64,000 nt of DNA from Ignavibacteriales bacterium (GTDB lineage Bacteria; Bacteroidota; Ignavibacteria; Ignavibacteriales; Ignavibacteriaceae). The position numbers and the translations under genes were made by a program. The notes beneath the pieces are model-generated. The model was given only the letters and a program-made list of their open reading frames with translations, did not search any database and was not told the DNA's origin. Positions 44,109 to 52,214 of this stretch are shown here, piece after piece. The number at the start of each line of letters is the position of its first letter. The first letter of the stretch is position 1. The DNA is taken from NCBI GenBank assembly GCA_016707585.1, contig JADJHL010000002.1, positions 1 through 64,000 of the forward strand. The letters are read 5' to 3'.

Positions 44109-46237
44109 TCAGTTAATTGCCTAATTTCAATTGTTCCATTTTTTGAACTTGTAAACATCATACTGGATTTTCGTCGATCGAGTTTTTCAATTATATAATT
44201 ATCACAATTAACGGAAGACAAAACTTTATTGATTTTTATTCTGCCTGTCGATTTAATTGGAACTAATTCAAAAAGAGATTTTAGATTATTATCAACAATA
44301 AAAATTGAGTTATTTTTACCAAAAAATAGTTGATTTTTATTAGTTATCCTAAATCCTTTATCATCACTTTTTCCATAATAAATAGCCAGCGATGTATCCC
44401 CTTGAACAAGAACAACCTCTTTTGGATTAACAAAAAGTGCGCAATAATCATTTTCTTTTTTATCAGAACTTTGGTTTGATTTTGTAATCAGTTGATAATC
44501 TTTATAACCTAGCTGTGTTTGATGTTTAATATTGTATGTTTTACTATCTGAAGAAACCATTTTTAAAAACGCAGTAGTAGAATTTGTTTGCCAATATCCA
44601 ACGCCTAACTTTTTTGATGAATAGAGAAACGGTGATTCCCATTTTTTTTCTAAATTGATATAAGTTTTGCGCGTGTAACCCAATCCTGTTTTAAGAATAG
44701 TTTCTAAATTTAACTGGTTATTTTTTGAGTAGACAATAAATAATTCGGCGTCACTTTTAAAGTCCGGCTTTACAATTAAATCTTCAATTGGTCCATTTGC
44801 ATATATAAATTTTCTATCAAAACTAAATTTTTCAAAATTAACCTCTACAATTTCAATTTGTCTTTTCTTGTAATTAAATAAAAAAAATGATTTTATAAGC
44901 TTGGTTTTACTTAGCCCAATTATGTTGGAATAATTATCAAACAATTTAATTGAATATATTTTTTCTGGTAAACCTGCCGCATCTCTTAAAATAAATTTAA
45001 GTTGTCCATCTTCATCATCAGTAAAAACAAAGTCTGATATGCCGTTATTTAAATAATCAAACGAAGCAATTAAATCTGGTTTTATTGAAATCAACAATTC
45101 TTGGTCTTCAGAAAGTGAATTGATTTGTGAAAGTACTTCAAATTGGCCGTTTTCACTTAGATAAGCAGCGCCGTAAACAAACTTGCTAAAAAATGGGATG
45201 ACATCTACAAACCCTTTTTGCTTTTTATGCACTAACTCAGGATAAAATTTTTCAAAATCTTTTGCAAAAATTGTTGAAATATAACCACTTTCAATATTCA
45301 AATAATTAAAATCAAAATATCCATCGTGATTAAAATCGCCATAAATAAATTTATCTGCTTTATAAAAAGTTTTTATTGTTACAGTTTTATTATATGCAGC
45401 TGTATGATCACCAAAATAAATTATTATTGAATTGGTTGTACTTACAATTATATCTTTAAATCCATCATAATTAAAATCAAAAACGTTCAGAGCTAAAACA
45501 TCAGACTCAACACTTATTTTTCTTAATTCTTCAAATTTGTTTCTGCTATTTTTAAAAAATAAATGGATTTGGTTATCAACAGAATTTAATGCAGCAATAT
45601 CTTCAACTCCATCTGTATTTAAATCTATAAAGCGAGCATCTTTAAAAACAGTTTTATCAGTTATTTTAATTTCTAAAAATTTTTCTTTTATATGTGATAT
45701 AATTGATAAGCCGTTAAAAGAATTTCCTGAAATCAAAAAATTGAAATTATTATTAATAGCATCATGAGCAATGCTAATATTTTCAGGATAATAATTAAAC
45801 TGAATTTGATTAGTAATTGTTGGCGCACCTTTTTCATCAAACTTAAGTAAACCAAAGCTTCTACTTCTTCTTGATGAAAAAGCATACGATTCTACAATTC
45901 CACTACCTGTAATAATTGGTTCGATATCGGAAATCTCAACTGGCAAAATAACATCTTTACTAAAAACGAATTTTGTTCCTGAAATTCCATTATAAAGTTT
46001 AGCTTTTTTTAAAAGTGGATTGTAAATAAGCAAATCAGAATATTCATTTGCATCATAGTTAAAGCTGAATAACTTGTTGTAACCTGGTTCAATGCTAAAT
46101 GAATTTGATTTACAAAATCCTTTAAATGGAATTTGAGGAAAGATTTGTATTGTGAGCAGAACAAAAAATAAAAATATTTTAAGTTTACTTAATCCTATCT
46201 TTAAGGCGGTTCTCTCGTCTTTGGAGAGCTTGATCAT
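44105..46237 (-). CDS. Large FG-GAP/VCBS repeat secreted protein
   Basis: An exported beta-propeller-like protein of about 710 residues. It has repeated calcium-type motifs: DARFIDLNTDGVEDI, NVFDFNYDGFKDI, YGDFNHDGYFDFN and SFDYLNNGISDFV. The N-terminus is uncertain because the frame overlaps the thioesterase gene. I use the ATG (MIKLSKDERTALKIG) before the hydrophobic signal KIFLFFVLLTIQIFPQIPF; a non-ATG start closer to the signal is possible. Coupled to the following metalloprotease by an ATGA overlap, so the pair may act together at the cell surface. Confidence 0.75.
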   Translation of the reverse strand: MIKLSKDERTALKIGLSKLKIFLFFVLLTIQIFPQIPFKGFCKSNSFSIEPGYNKLFSFNYDANEYSDLLIYNPLLKKAKLYNGISGTKFVFSKDVILPVEISDIEPIITGSGIVESYAFSSRRSRSFGLLKFDEKGAPTITNQIQFNYYPENISIAHDAINNNFNFLISGNSFNGLSIISHIKEKFLEIKITDKTVFKDARFIDLNTDGVEDIAALNSVDNQIHLFFKNSRNKFEELRKISVESDVLALNVFDFNYDGFKDIIVSTTNSIIIYFGDHTAAYNKTVTIKTFYKADKFIYGDFNHDGYFDFNYLNIESGYISTIFAKDFEKFYPELVHKKQKGFVDVIPFFSKFVYGAAYLSENGQFEVLSQINSLSEDQELLISIKPDLIASFDYLNNGISDFVFTDDEDGQLKFILRDAAGLPEKIYSIKLFDNYSNIIGLSKTKLIKSFFLFNYKKRQIEIVEVNFEKFSFDRKFIYANGPIEDLIVKPDFKSDAELFIVYSKNNQLNLETILKTGLGYTRKTYINLEKKWESPFLYSSKKLGVGYWQTNSTTAFLKMVSSDSKTYNIKHQTQLGYKDYQLITKSNQSSDKKENDYCALFVNPKEVVLVQGDTSLAIYYGKSDDKGFRITNKNQLFFGKNNSIFIVDNNLKSLFELVPIKSTGRIKINKVLSSVNCDNYIIEKLDRRKSSMMFTSSKNGTIEIRQLTE

Positions 46238-46654
46238 ATCTTCTTTTTTCGTCTTCAGTTTCGGGTATTCCATCAATTGCTTCAACGGGTTTGCCATTTG
46301 TTTCAACACTTACAAATGTAAGATAAGCAGTGTTTGAATGAATTTTTGTTCCTTCTTTAAAATTTTGCGCATAAACTTTTACGCCAACTTCCATAGAAGT
46401 TTTAAAAACTCTATTTATAGATGCAACTAACATTACTGCTTCACCCAATCTTATAGGATGATGAAAATCTATTCTATCCACCGAAGCAGTTACGCAAACT
46501 CTTTGATTATGTTTTGCAGCACTTAATGCAGCACAAATATCTATCCAGTGCATCAACTGGCCGCCCAATAAATTACCAAGTTGATTTGTATGATGCGGCA
46601 GAACAAGTTCTGTCATTATGATTTGTGAATCACATATTTTTTTGGCTGAATCAT
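46185..46654 (-). CDS. Hot-dog acyl-CoA thioesterase (YciA-like), frameshifted near its start
   Basis: Hydrolyses acyl-CoA to free acid and CoA. The hot-dog signature TELVLPHHTNQLGNLLGGQLMHWID (shown here as TELVLPHHTN and GNLLGGQLMHWID) contains the catalytic Asn/Asp pair. The annotated frame opens at 46616, but the family normally starts ~13 residues earlier. ATG 46654 gives MIQPKKICDSQIIM if one A is added to the A7 run at 46637-46643. That ATG overlaps the bamD stop (TAATG), which supports this start. Length about 156 residues. Confidence 0.85.
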
Positions 46655-47412
46655 TAAGGATTAGCTGAAAACTTGCTGTCTAAATTATTCTTAATTTTTT
46701 CAACATCACTAAAATTTGGGTGTTGAGGATATCGGCTGATAAATTTTTGTGCTTCAGTTAATGCTTCTGATTCACGTTTCTTTTCAATTAACAGATTTAT
46801 TTTATTATAAAGGGCAAGTGGTGCATATTGTGTGTCATGATAAATCTCTGAAACTGAATCATAATATTTTATTGCAGCATCATAGTATTCCATTTTATCA
46901 TAAATGCGAGCAGCATCATATTCTTTTTTAGCAAGCTTATCATTTAGTTCATTAATCTTTGTTTCTGCTTGTGCAACTTTTTCGTTTAAAGGAAAAATAT
47001 CTATAAAAACCTGGAACTCTTCAATCGCTTTTTTAGAGTATTGCTGATCAAGAGTAAAATCCGGTGAAAGTTCATAATAACAATCGGCTAACATATACTG
47101 AGCATCAGCAAGAAACTCACTTGAAGGCATAGATTTTATTAACTTACTAAATTGATAAGCTCCTAAAATGTATTCTTCTCTCTGAAATCTTGTTAAAGCC
47201 AAATAATATTGTGCATCATCACTAATGCTGCTGCCGGGATATTGCAAAATAATTGCATCAAATTCTTTAACAGCTTCTTCGTAATCTTCTTCCTGGTAAA
47301 GTTTAATTGCATAAGCAAGTCTATCTTCCGGAGTCATATTAGAAGTATCAATACTTGATGAACAAGCAGAGATAAAAATTGATAAAATTATGAGTGATAT
47401 TATGTTTTTCAT
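46654..47412 (-). CDS. bamD: Outer-membrane assembly lipoprotein BamD
   Basis: BamD is a core part of the BAM complex that folds beta-barrel outer-membrane proteins. ATG 47412 starts a lipoprotein signal (NIISLIILSIFISAC). Five TPR-like repeats follow, beginning RLAYAIKLYQEEDYEEAVKE and including the pattern FDAIILQYPGSS ... DDAQYYLALTRF. 252 residues, normal for the family. The thioesterase gene is coupled behind it. Confidence 0.9.
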   Translation of the reverse strand: MKNIISLIILSIFISACSSSIDTSNMTPEDRLAYAIKLYQEEDYEEAVKEFDAIILQYPGSSISDDAQYYLALTRFQREEYILGAYQFSKLIKSMPSSEFLADAQYMLADCYYELSPDFTLDQQYSKKAIEEFQVFIDIFPLNEKVAQAETKINELNDKLAKKEYDAARIYDKMEYYDAAIKYYDSVSEIYHDTQYAPLALYNKINLLIEKKRESEALTEAQKFISRYPQHPNFSDVEKIKNNLDSKFSANP

Positions 47413-47480
47413 CTTTAAGTATATAGGTTTTTGATGTGCAATTATAACCAAATTAGCTAAGCCTTCAAAGGTATTTATGT

Positions 47481-48107
47481 TTACTTAGATCGTACAGAAA
47501 AGAATAAAATTACCGTTACAGCAGCCGCACTTATTGCTACAACAGGCTCTAAAATGCTAGAAAAGAAAGGTTCGGCGGGTAATTCACCCTGGGTAAATGG
47601 ATAAGATCGATCTTCAATAATTTCAACATCTTCCACATTAATTGTGTCTTTTGTGGTAAGATTAAAATCTTTTACTTGCTGGTTTGTTGAAATATAATAA
47701 TTACCCAAAAGTTTAATTGTTCTTTCAGTTAAAAAGTCACCAAATATGCCATCGTTTTCTGGTTCCGAATATTCAACAATTGAATTATCGATTACAAAAT
47801 TTATTGTTACAACATTTTCTGCAGATGAACCGGTGCTTACAATTTCTTTTCCGGCTCTTAATAATTTTCCTCTTACCTGGTTTGCAAAAATCGAGTAATC
47901 AATTCCAAGATTTAATTCTAAATTAACTTTTTTTGCATCGCCTAAATCTTTAATTAAAAGATTGGTGGCAGAATCAACTAAAGCATAAAATTTATCAAGA
48001 TTAGAAACGGATTGAGAATAAATGGATGGTTGAAAAAGTATAATAAAAAATAAAAAACGGAGAGATTTTTTTATCACTCCGTCTTTATGTATAAAATCGT
48101 ATATCAT
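47481..48107 (-). CDS. Exported hypothetical protein with C-terminal membrane anchor
   Basis: 208 residues. A hydrophobic N-terminal signal (LRFLFFIILFQPSIYSQ) precedes a domain with LVDSATNLLIKDL and KVNLELNLGIDYSIFANQVR, and a C-terminal helix (AISAAAVTVILFFSVRS). The topology is that of an envelope protein whose soluble part faces the periplasm. No family was recognised. It is in line with bamD, about 70 bp upstream of it. Confidence 0.65.
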   Translation of the reverse strand: MIYDFIHKDGVIKKSLRFLFFIILFQPSIYSQSVSNLDKFYALVDSATNLLIKDLGDAKKVNLELNLGIDYSIFANQVRGKLLRAGKEIVSTGSSAENVVTINFVIDNSIVEYSEPENDGIFGDFLTERTIKLLGNYYISTNQQVKDFNLTTKDTINVEDVEIIEDRSYPFTQGELPAEPFFSSILEPVVAISAAAVTVILFFSVRSK

Positions 48108-48157
48108 CTTAAAACAAATATTATCACAAAGATGTTCTTTATCAAGTTTAATTGTTT

Positions 48158-48222
48158 GTCACCCTGAACTTGTTTCAGGGTCGTTATCATTGAAAAAGAT
48201 GCTGAAATAAATTCAGCATGAC
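48158..48222. repeat. Paired-hairpin dispersed repeat of the 'CCCTGAA...TTCAGGG' type
   Basis: CACCCTGAA-CTTG-TTTCAGGGTC forms one hairpin, and GATGCTGAA-ATAA-ATTCAGCATGAC a second; both share the CTGAA/TTCAG core. Intergenic repeats with this core are familiar from many Bacteroidota and other genomes. Located between the anchor protein and htpX, it may also act as a weak terminator. Confidence 0.65.
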
Positions 48223-48227
48223 ATAAT

Positions 48228-49073
48228 TTACCTTCTACCAGCAGCAATCTCTTCCAACTTTGCAATTCTTTGTTCAACAGGTGGATGCGTTGAAAACAAT
48301 TTCCCTAATCCACCAAGAAAAGGACTAATTATAAACATATGAGCTGTAGAAGGATTTGTATTTCTTAAATGATTTGTTTGATTTCCTCTTGAAATTTTTT
48401 GCAAAGCTGAAGCAAGTGCTAATGGATTACCGCTTATCTCAGATCCGCCAGCATCAGCGGAAAACTCACGTGATCTTGAAATTGCCATTTGCAAAAGCAT
48501 TGCAATAATTGGTGAAAGAATAATTAAAAATAATCCACCAAGTCCACCGCCTTCTTCTCTGTCATCATTTCTTCCAAACATAGCGGCCCAGCCGGCCATT
48601 TGTGCAACGTAAGAAATTGTTCCTACCAATGTTGCGGCAATTGTACTGATTAAAATATCTCTATGCTTAACGTGTGCAAGTTCGTGAGCCATAACTCCGG
48701 CAAGTTCTTCATTATTTAATCCCTGCAAAATTCCTGTTGTAGCAGCAACCGCAGCATTTTGCGGATTTCTACCTGTAGCAAAAGCATTTGGTGTTGGATC
48801 ATTTATAATATAAACTTTAGGCATTGGAAGATTTGCATTTTGTGCAAGCTGTTCAACCATATCATAAAATTTTGGTGATTGCTCTCTTGTAATCGGCTGA
48901 GCTTTATACATTGCCAAAACTATTTTATCAGAAAACCAGTAAGAACCAAAATTCATAACTAAAGAAAACACAAAAGCAATTGTCATTCCCGATCTGCCGC
49001 CAATTGCGTATCCAACCAACAGAAAAAGCGCCATCATTGCAGACATTAGGAATGCTGTTTTAAGTCCGTTCAT
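48228..49073 (-). CDS. htpX: Membrane zinc metalloprotease HtpX
   Basis: An M48 protease of the inner membrane that degrades misfolded membrane proteins. The 281-residue protein has two N-terminal helices (TAFLMSAMMALFLLVGYAIGG), the zinc motif HELAHVKHRD near residue 138, a further hydrophobic segment, and the third-ligand region SADAGG near residue 205. Full length. Confidence 0.95.
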   Translation of the reverse strand: MNGLKTAFLMSAMMALFLLVGYAIGGRSGMTIAFVFSLVMNFGSYWFSDKIVLAMYKAQPITREQSPKFYDMVEQLAQNANLPMPKVYIINDPTPNAFATGRNPQNAAVAATTGILQGLNNEELAGVMAHELAHVKHRDILISTIAATLVGTISYVAQMAGWAAMFGRNDDREEGGGLGGLFLIILSPIIAMLLQMAISRSREFSADAGGSEISGNPLALASALQKISRGNQTNHLRNTNPSTAHMFIISPFLGGLGKLFSTHPPVEQRIAKLEEIAAGRR

Positions 49074-49322
49074 TTTTACTTCATTTCTCCATTTTTTTAT
49101 TTCAAAGTTATAGGGTTATGATTGATGAATCAAGTTAAACCGGATTCACAACACTTTAGATGAGAGGTTGATCACGAATGTTTCAGACAAGACTAGTTTG
49201 GATTCTTATTTCTTAACTCATAACCTGTCTGCAGACATGCAAGATTATTTATATCAACCAGCATTTCCCCTTGCCTTTATTTAATGATATACTTAAATAG
49301 CTAACGAAATTTTGGAGTACTA

Positions 49323-50411
49323 ATGAACAAGGTCATCTTTTTATCTCTTTCCTTAATAATATTTGGCAGTTTTACATACGGCCAAAATACTTACGATTTT
49401 CTTCGTCTTGATGGAAGCGCTCGCGCCGGGGCTCTTGGCGGTAGTTTTGTTTCCAACAATGATGATGCAGATGTAATATTTTACAATCCTGCAGGCTTGC
49501 AATTGTTAAATGGCAGTCCTGCATCTTTTTCATTTGTTAAACATTTGATGGATATAAATCTTGCCACACTTTCGTACTCAATGGAAGTTGAAGATCTCGG
49601 AAGATTTGGTGCAGCAATCAAATACATTAACTATGGCAGTTTTGATGAAGCAGATGAATTTGGTACACGTACCGGTGAATTTGGTGCAAACGAAATGGCA
49701 TTAGTTGTTGGCTATGCGAATAATCTTGATGAAAATTTTTATTATGGCGCTAATGCAAAATTTATTTATTCAGGAATTGCAGATCGATCATCCACGGCAA
49801 TGGCGATTGATTTAGGATTACATTACTCCATACCAGATAAAAACTGGAATTTTGGTTTTTCAGTATTAAATCTTGGCGGACAGTTATCAAGTTATTTTGA
49901 TACCAAAGAAGATTTGCCGCTTGATATTGCAATTGGTGTTTCAAAAAAATTAGAAAATATGCCTGCAAAAATTTCTTTAGATTTTCATAAGCTAAATCAG
50001 GATAGAGATAATTTTGCAGAAAGATTTAAAGCATTTACAGTTGGTGTTGAATTCACTTTAAGCAAAGTTATGAAGTTAAGATTAGGTTATGATAACGAAC
50101 GTCGCACTGATTTTAAGATTGGTTCAACAGCTGGAATTGCCGGATTTAATGCCGGGCTTGGTGTAAAAGTTTCTGATTACCAATTTGATTATGGATACTC
50201 TTCACTTGGTTTAGTTGGTGGATTACATAGAATAAGTATTTCAACTTACTTAATTTTAAGGAGACGGCTGTGTCCGTCCCCCCCGGGGAAGGGGGGAACC
50301 ACCAAAAAAAAAAAAAAAACCCCCCCCCCGGGGGGGGGAAAAAAAAAAAAAATTTTTTTTTCGGCCCCCCCCCCCCCTTTTCAAATTCTTCAAACTATTT
50401 TCTGCAATTGA
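49323..50411 (+). CDS. PorV/PorQ family outer-membrane beta-barrel (T9SS-associated), 3' end corrupted
   Basis: A signal peptide (NKVIFLSLSLIIFGSFTYG) is followed by YDFLRLDGSARAGALGGSFV and VIFYNPAGLQ, the hallmark of PorV/PorQ proteins. These act in attachment or translocation of type IX cargo. Beta-strand repeats continue to GYSSLGLVGGLHRISISTYL near 50250. Beyond about 50270 the reading is meaningless (Pro/Gly/Lys runs from homopolymers), so the true stop must be near 50260-50290. PorQ is the closer fit by its N-terminal pattern, but the two are hard to separate without an alignment. Confidence 0.85.
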   Translation: MNKVIFLSLSLIIFGSFTYGQNTYDFLRLDGSARAGALGGSFVSNNDDADVIFYNPAGLQLLNGSPASFSFVKHLMDINLATLSYSMEVEDLGRFGAAIKYINYGSFDEADEFGTRTGEFGANEMALVVGYANNLDENFYYGANAKFIYSGIADRSSTAMAIDLGLHYSIPDKNWNFGFSVLNLGGQLSSYFDTKEDLPLDIAIGVSKKLENMPAKISLDFHKLNQDRDNFAERFKAFTVGVEFTLSKVMKLRLGYDNERRTDFKIGSTAGIAGFNAGLGVKVSDYQFDYGYSSLGLVGGLHRISISTYLILRRRLCPSPPGKGGTTKKKKKTPPPGGGKKKKIFFSAPPPPFQILQTIFCN

Positions 50412-51509
50412 GTGTGAATTTCCATAATCTTTAATATTTAAAATCTTTTCATAAATCCTGATTGCATCTTCATTTTGTTTTAATACTTCTGCAATCTGTG
50501 CAAGATAAATATACGCATTTACCTGGAATCCAGATTCTTCACCTTCTTCATCAATTTTTTCTGATTCAAGTATACATTTCTTTAAAAATATTTTTGCTGA
50601 ATCAAACTCGCCGTTATTTTTATAATTGTTACCAACATAGTAAGATGCTTCTCGAAGAGAGTTTGGAGTGTTATAACCAAATAATTTCGTATCAGCTTTT
50701 GCTAGAACATCTTTAAATACTGAATCTGCCAATACAAAATCTCCTCTTCTTACAGCAATTCTTCCGCGCCATTTTTCAAAAACAGGATTGTCTGGAAAAT
50801 CTTCTTGTAATAATTTTGAATACTCTTCTGCTAAAATTGAATTGCTTTCATAACGATAATAAAGTGTCATTAAAAAATATCGTGCTTCGTACTTTGCAAA
50901 CTTTCCATTTGTTGCTGTGTTTTTAAGTTGTTGTATTCCTTTTTCCTTATCTCCATCAGGAAAGAAAATCATTAATGGTTTAATCATTGGATATTCATTC
51001 GGAATAACAGAAGCGTAATAATTGTAAATACCAAAACCCAATTGCACATCCATATTATTTGGATCAAGAGATGCTGCTTCTTCAACAATGGGCAAAGCTT
51101 CGCGCCCATCATCAGCGGCTTTTAACCAACTTTCACGGAATGCTCTAAGTCTTCCACGAAAACCAATTGATCCGCCTTTAAAGAAAAGTGCATCAACATC
51201 TTTTGGATTTTTATCAAGTATCTGATCGCATTGATAAATAACATCTTCCAGCTTTTGGAAAAATATTTCATCGTAAGATTCATTATCTGGATCAAGAAGA
51301 ATTTTCCACCAATCTATCATTGCAAGAAAAAATCTACCAGAAGGATGTTCCGGATAATCCGTCATAATCGATCTAAATGTTTTTTCTGCTTCGATAAACT
51401 TTATGTTATAGATTTGTTTGATTCCGTTATTAACACGAGAATCAAAATCAGGATTCTGAGCAAATGAATGAAATGAGAAAATTAAAATAATTAATACTGT
51501 TTTGAACAT
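50256..51509 (-). CDS. Exported TPR protein, 3' end corrupted
   Basis: A signal peptide (FKTVLIILIFSFHSFAQ) is followed by TPR-like repeats (IYNIKFIEAEKTFRSIMTDY; DALFFKGGSIGFRGRLRAF; NAYIYLAQIAEVLKQNEDAI). About 375 residues are credible, ending near SIAENSLKNLK. The last ~40 residues read from 50256-50385 are homopolymer noise (Gly/Phe/Lys runs). It converges on the PorV/PorQ gene. Role unknown; probably a periplasmic scaffold. Confidence 0.8.
   Translation of the reverse strand: MFKTVLIILIFSFHSFAQNPDFDSRVNNGIKQIYNIKFIEAEKTFRSIMTDYPEHPSGRFFLAMIDWWKILLDPDNESYDEIFFQKLEDVIYQCDQILDKNPKDVDALFFKGGSIGFRGRLRAFRESWLKAADDGREALPIVEEAASLDPNNMDVQLGFGIYNYYASVIPNEYPMIKPLMIFFPDGDKEKGIQQLKNTATNGKFAKYEARYFLMTLYYRYESNSILAEEYSKLLQEDFPDNPVFEKWRGRIAVRRGDFVLADSVFKDVLAKADTKLFGYNTPNSLREASYYVGNNYKNNGEFDSAKIFLKKCILESEKIDEEGEESGFQVNAYIYLAQIAEVLKQNEDAIRIYEKILNIKDYGNSHSIAENSLKNLKRGGGGRKKNFFFFSPPRGGGFFFFFGGSPLPRGGRTQPSP
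50275..50382. other. Low-complexity homopolymer patch, probable consensus artefact
   Basis: Runs of C7, G6, A16, C10, G9, A15, T8 and C13 follow each other within about 105 bp, unlike any other sequence in the window. They truncate or extend both convergent genes with nonsense. Just before them is GACGG-CTGTGT-CCGTC (50264-50279), perhaps the remnant of the shared terminator. The boundaries are approximate. Confidence 0.8.
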
Positions 51510-51519
51510 TTTGTAGATT

Positions 51520-51811
51520 TTACTTTATATCTATTTTAGTTAAAAGTTGTTTAAAATTTCTAATTGTCAAGATTATAATTTTCTTCGGTTCGATTTTATA
51601 GATTATTCTATATTCACTTTCAAAGATTTCTCTAATTTCGTTTCGATTTATTTCCGGAACTTTTCTTCCTCTTTCAGGATATTTAGATATAGATTCAACT
51701 CTTTCAAAAATGCGGTTAATTAATTTTTTGGCAGCTACTGTATCTTTATCGGATATAAATTCATAAATGTTTTCCAATCTCATAAGAAAGAGGCGACCAA
51801 ACTATTTTCAC
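51520..51811 (-). CDS. RelE/ParE-type toxin, frameshifted near its start
   Basis: Read from ATG 51783 it lacks the family's first strand. From GTG 51811, which overlaps the antitoxin stop by 4 bp (GTGA), the frame gives MKIVWSPLSY, the normal ParE/RelE opening. A small indel near 51783-51787 then shifts to RLENIYEFISDKDTVAAKKL and the remaining core (YPERGRKVPEI; EYRIIYKIEP). Such toxins inhibit gyrase or cut mRNA; RLENIYEFI and EYRIIYKI favour the ParE side. It forms a pair with the upstream antitoxin. Confidence 0.85.
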
Positions 51812-52089
51812 TTAGCAATCCGCTTTAATAATTTTTTTTTCACGTCTAAATGAGTTAGACCAAATCCATCACTAATCTGTTTTTCTGCAAGTTTTACTTC
51901 TTCAAGAATTTCAATCTTTTCAATCAGATTATCGTATTCAGAAACACCAAGAAGTATTGCTGCACTTTTACCATTTTGAGTAATAACAAGTGGGCGCTTA
52001 TTCTTATTTACTTTTTCAAGATAGAATGCAACCTTTGATCGAAATTCTGAAAGTGGTTGTATATCTTCTTGTAATTGAATTCTTTGCAT
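51808..52089 (-). CDS. Phd/YefM-type antitoxin
   Basis: The 93-residue DNA-binding antitoxin has the Phd/YefM fold pattern IQPLSEFRSKVAFYLEKVNK, then PLVITQNGKSAAILLGVSEY. The C-terminal helix (residues ~65-93) would bind and neutralise the toxin. Upstream, GCGCTTAAACGTACAATATTTTGTGC contains repeated ACAATATTTTGTGC/ACAATATTTTGTGC-like words that may be its autoregulatory operator (52103-52137). It is coupled to the toxin gene by a GTGA overlap. Confidence 0.88.
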   Translation of the reverse strand: MQRIQLQEDIQPLSEFRSKVAFYLEKVNKNKRPLVITQNGKSAAILLGVSEYDNLIEKIEILEEVKLAEKQISDGFGLTHLDVKKKLLKRIAK

Positions 52090-52144
52090 ATTATTCCTTT
52101 AATATTTTGTGCGCTTAAACGTACAATATTTTGTGCAAATAAAA

Positions 52145-52168
52145 AAGGCGATTCTCTCAAATCGCCTT
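52145..52168 (-). terminator. Terminator of glyS
   Basis: AAGGCGATT (52145-52153) and AATCGCCTT (52160-52168) with a 6-nt loop; a T-rich run follows on the minus strand (52146-52138). It lies 47 bp past the GlyRS stop. Confidence 0.9.
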
Positions 52169-52214
52169 CAATTAGTCTTAATCTTTCCTTGGGAAGGGGG
52201 GTGGGCAAAAAACA

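Noticed and set aside
50275..50382. GC-rich mobile or regulatory element
   Set aside because: The serial homopolymers look like a consensus failure rather than biological sequence.
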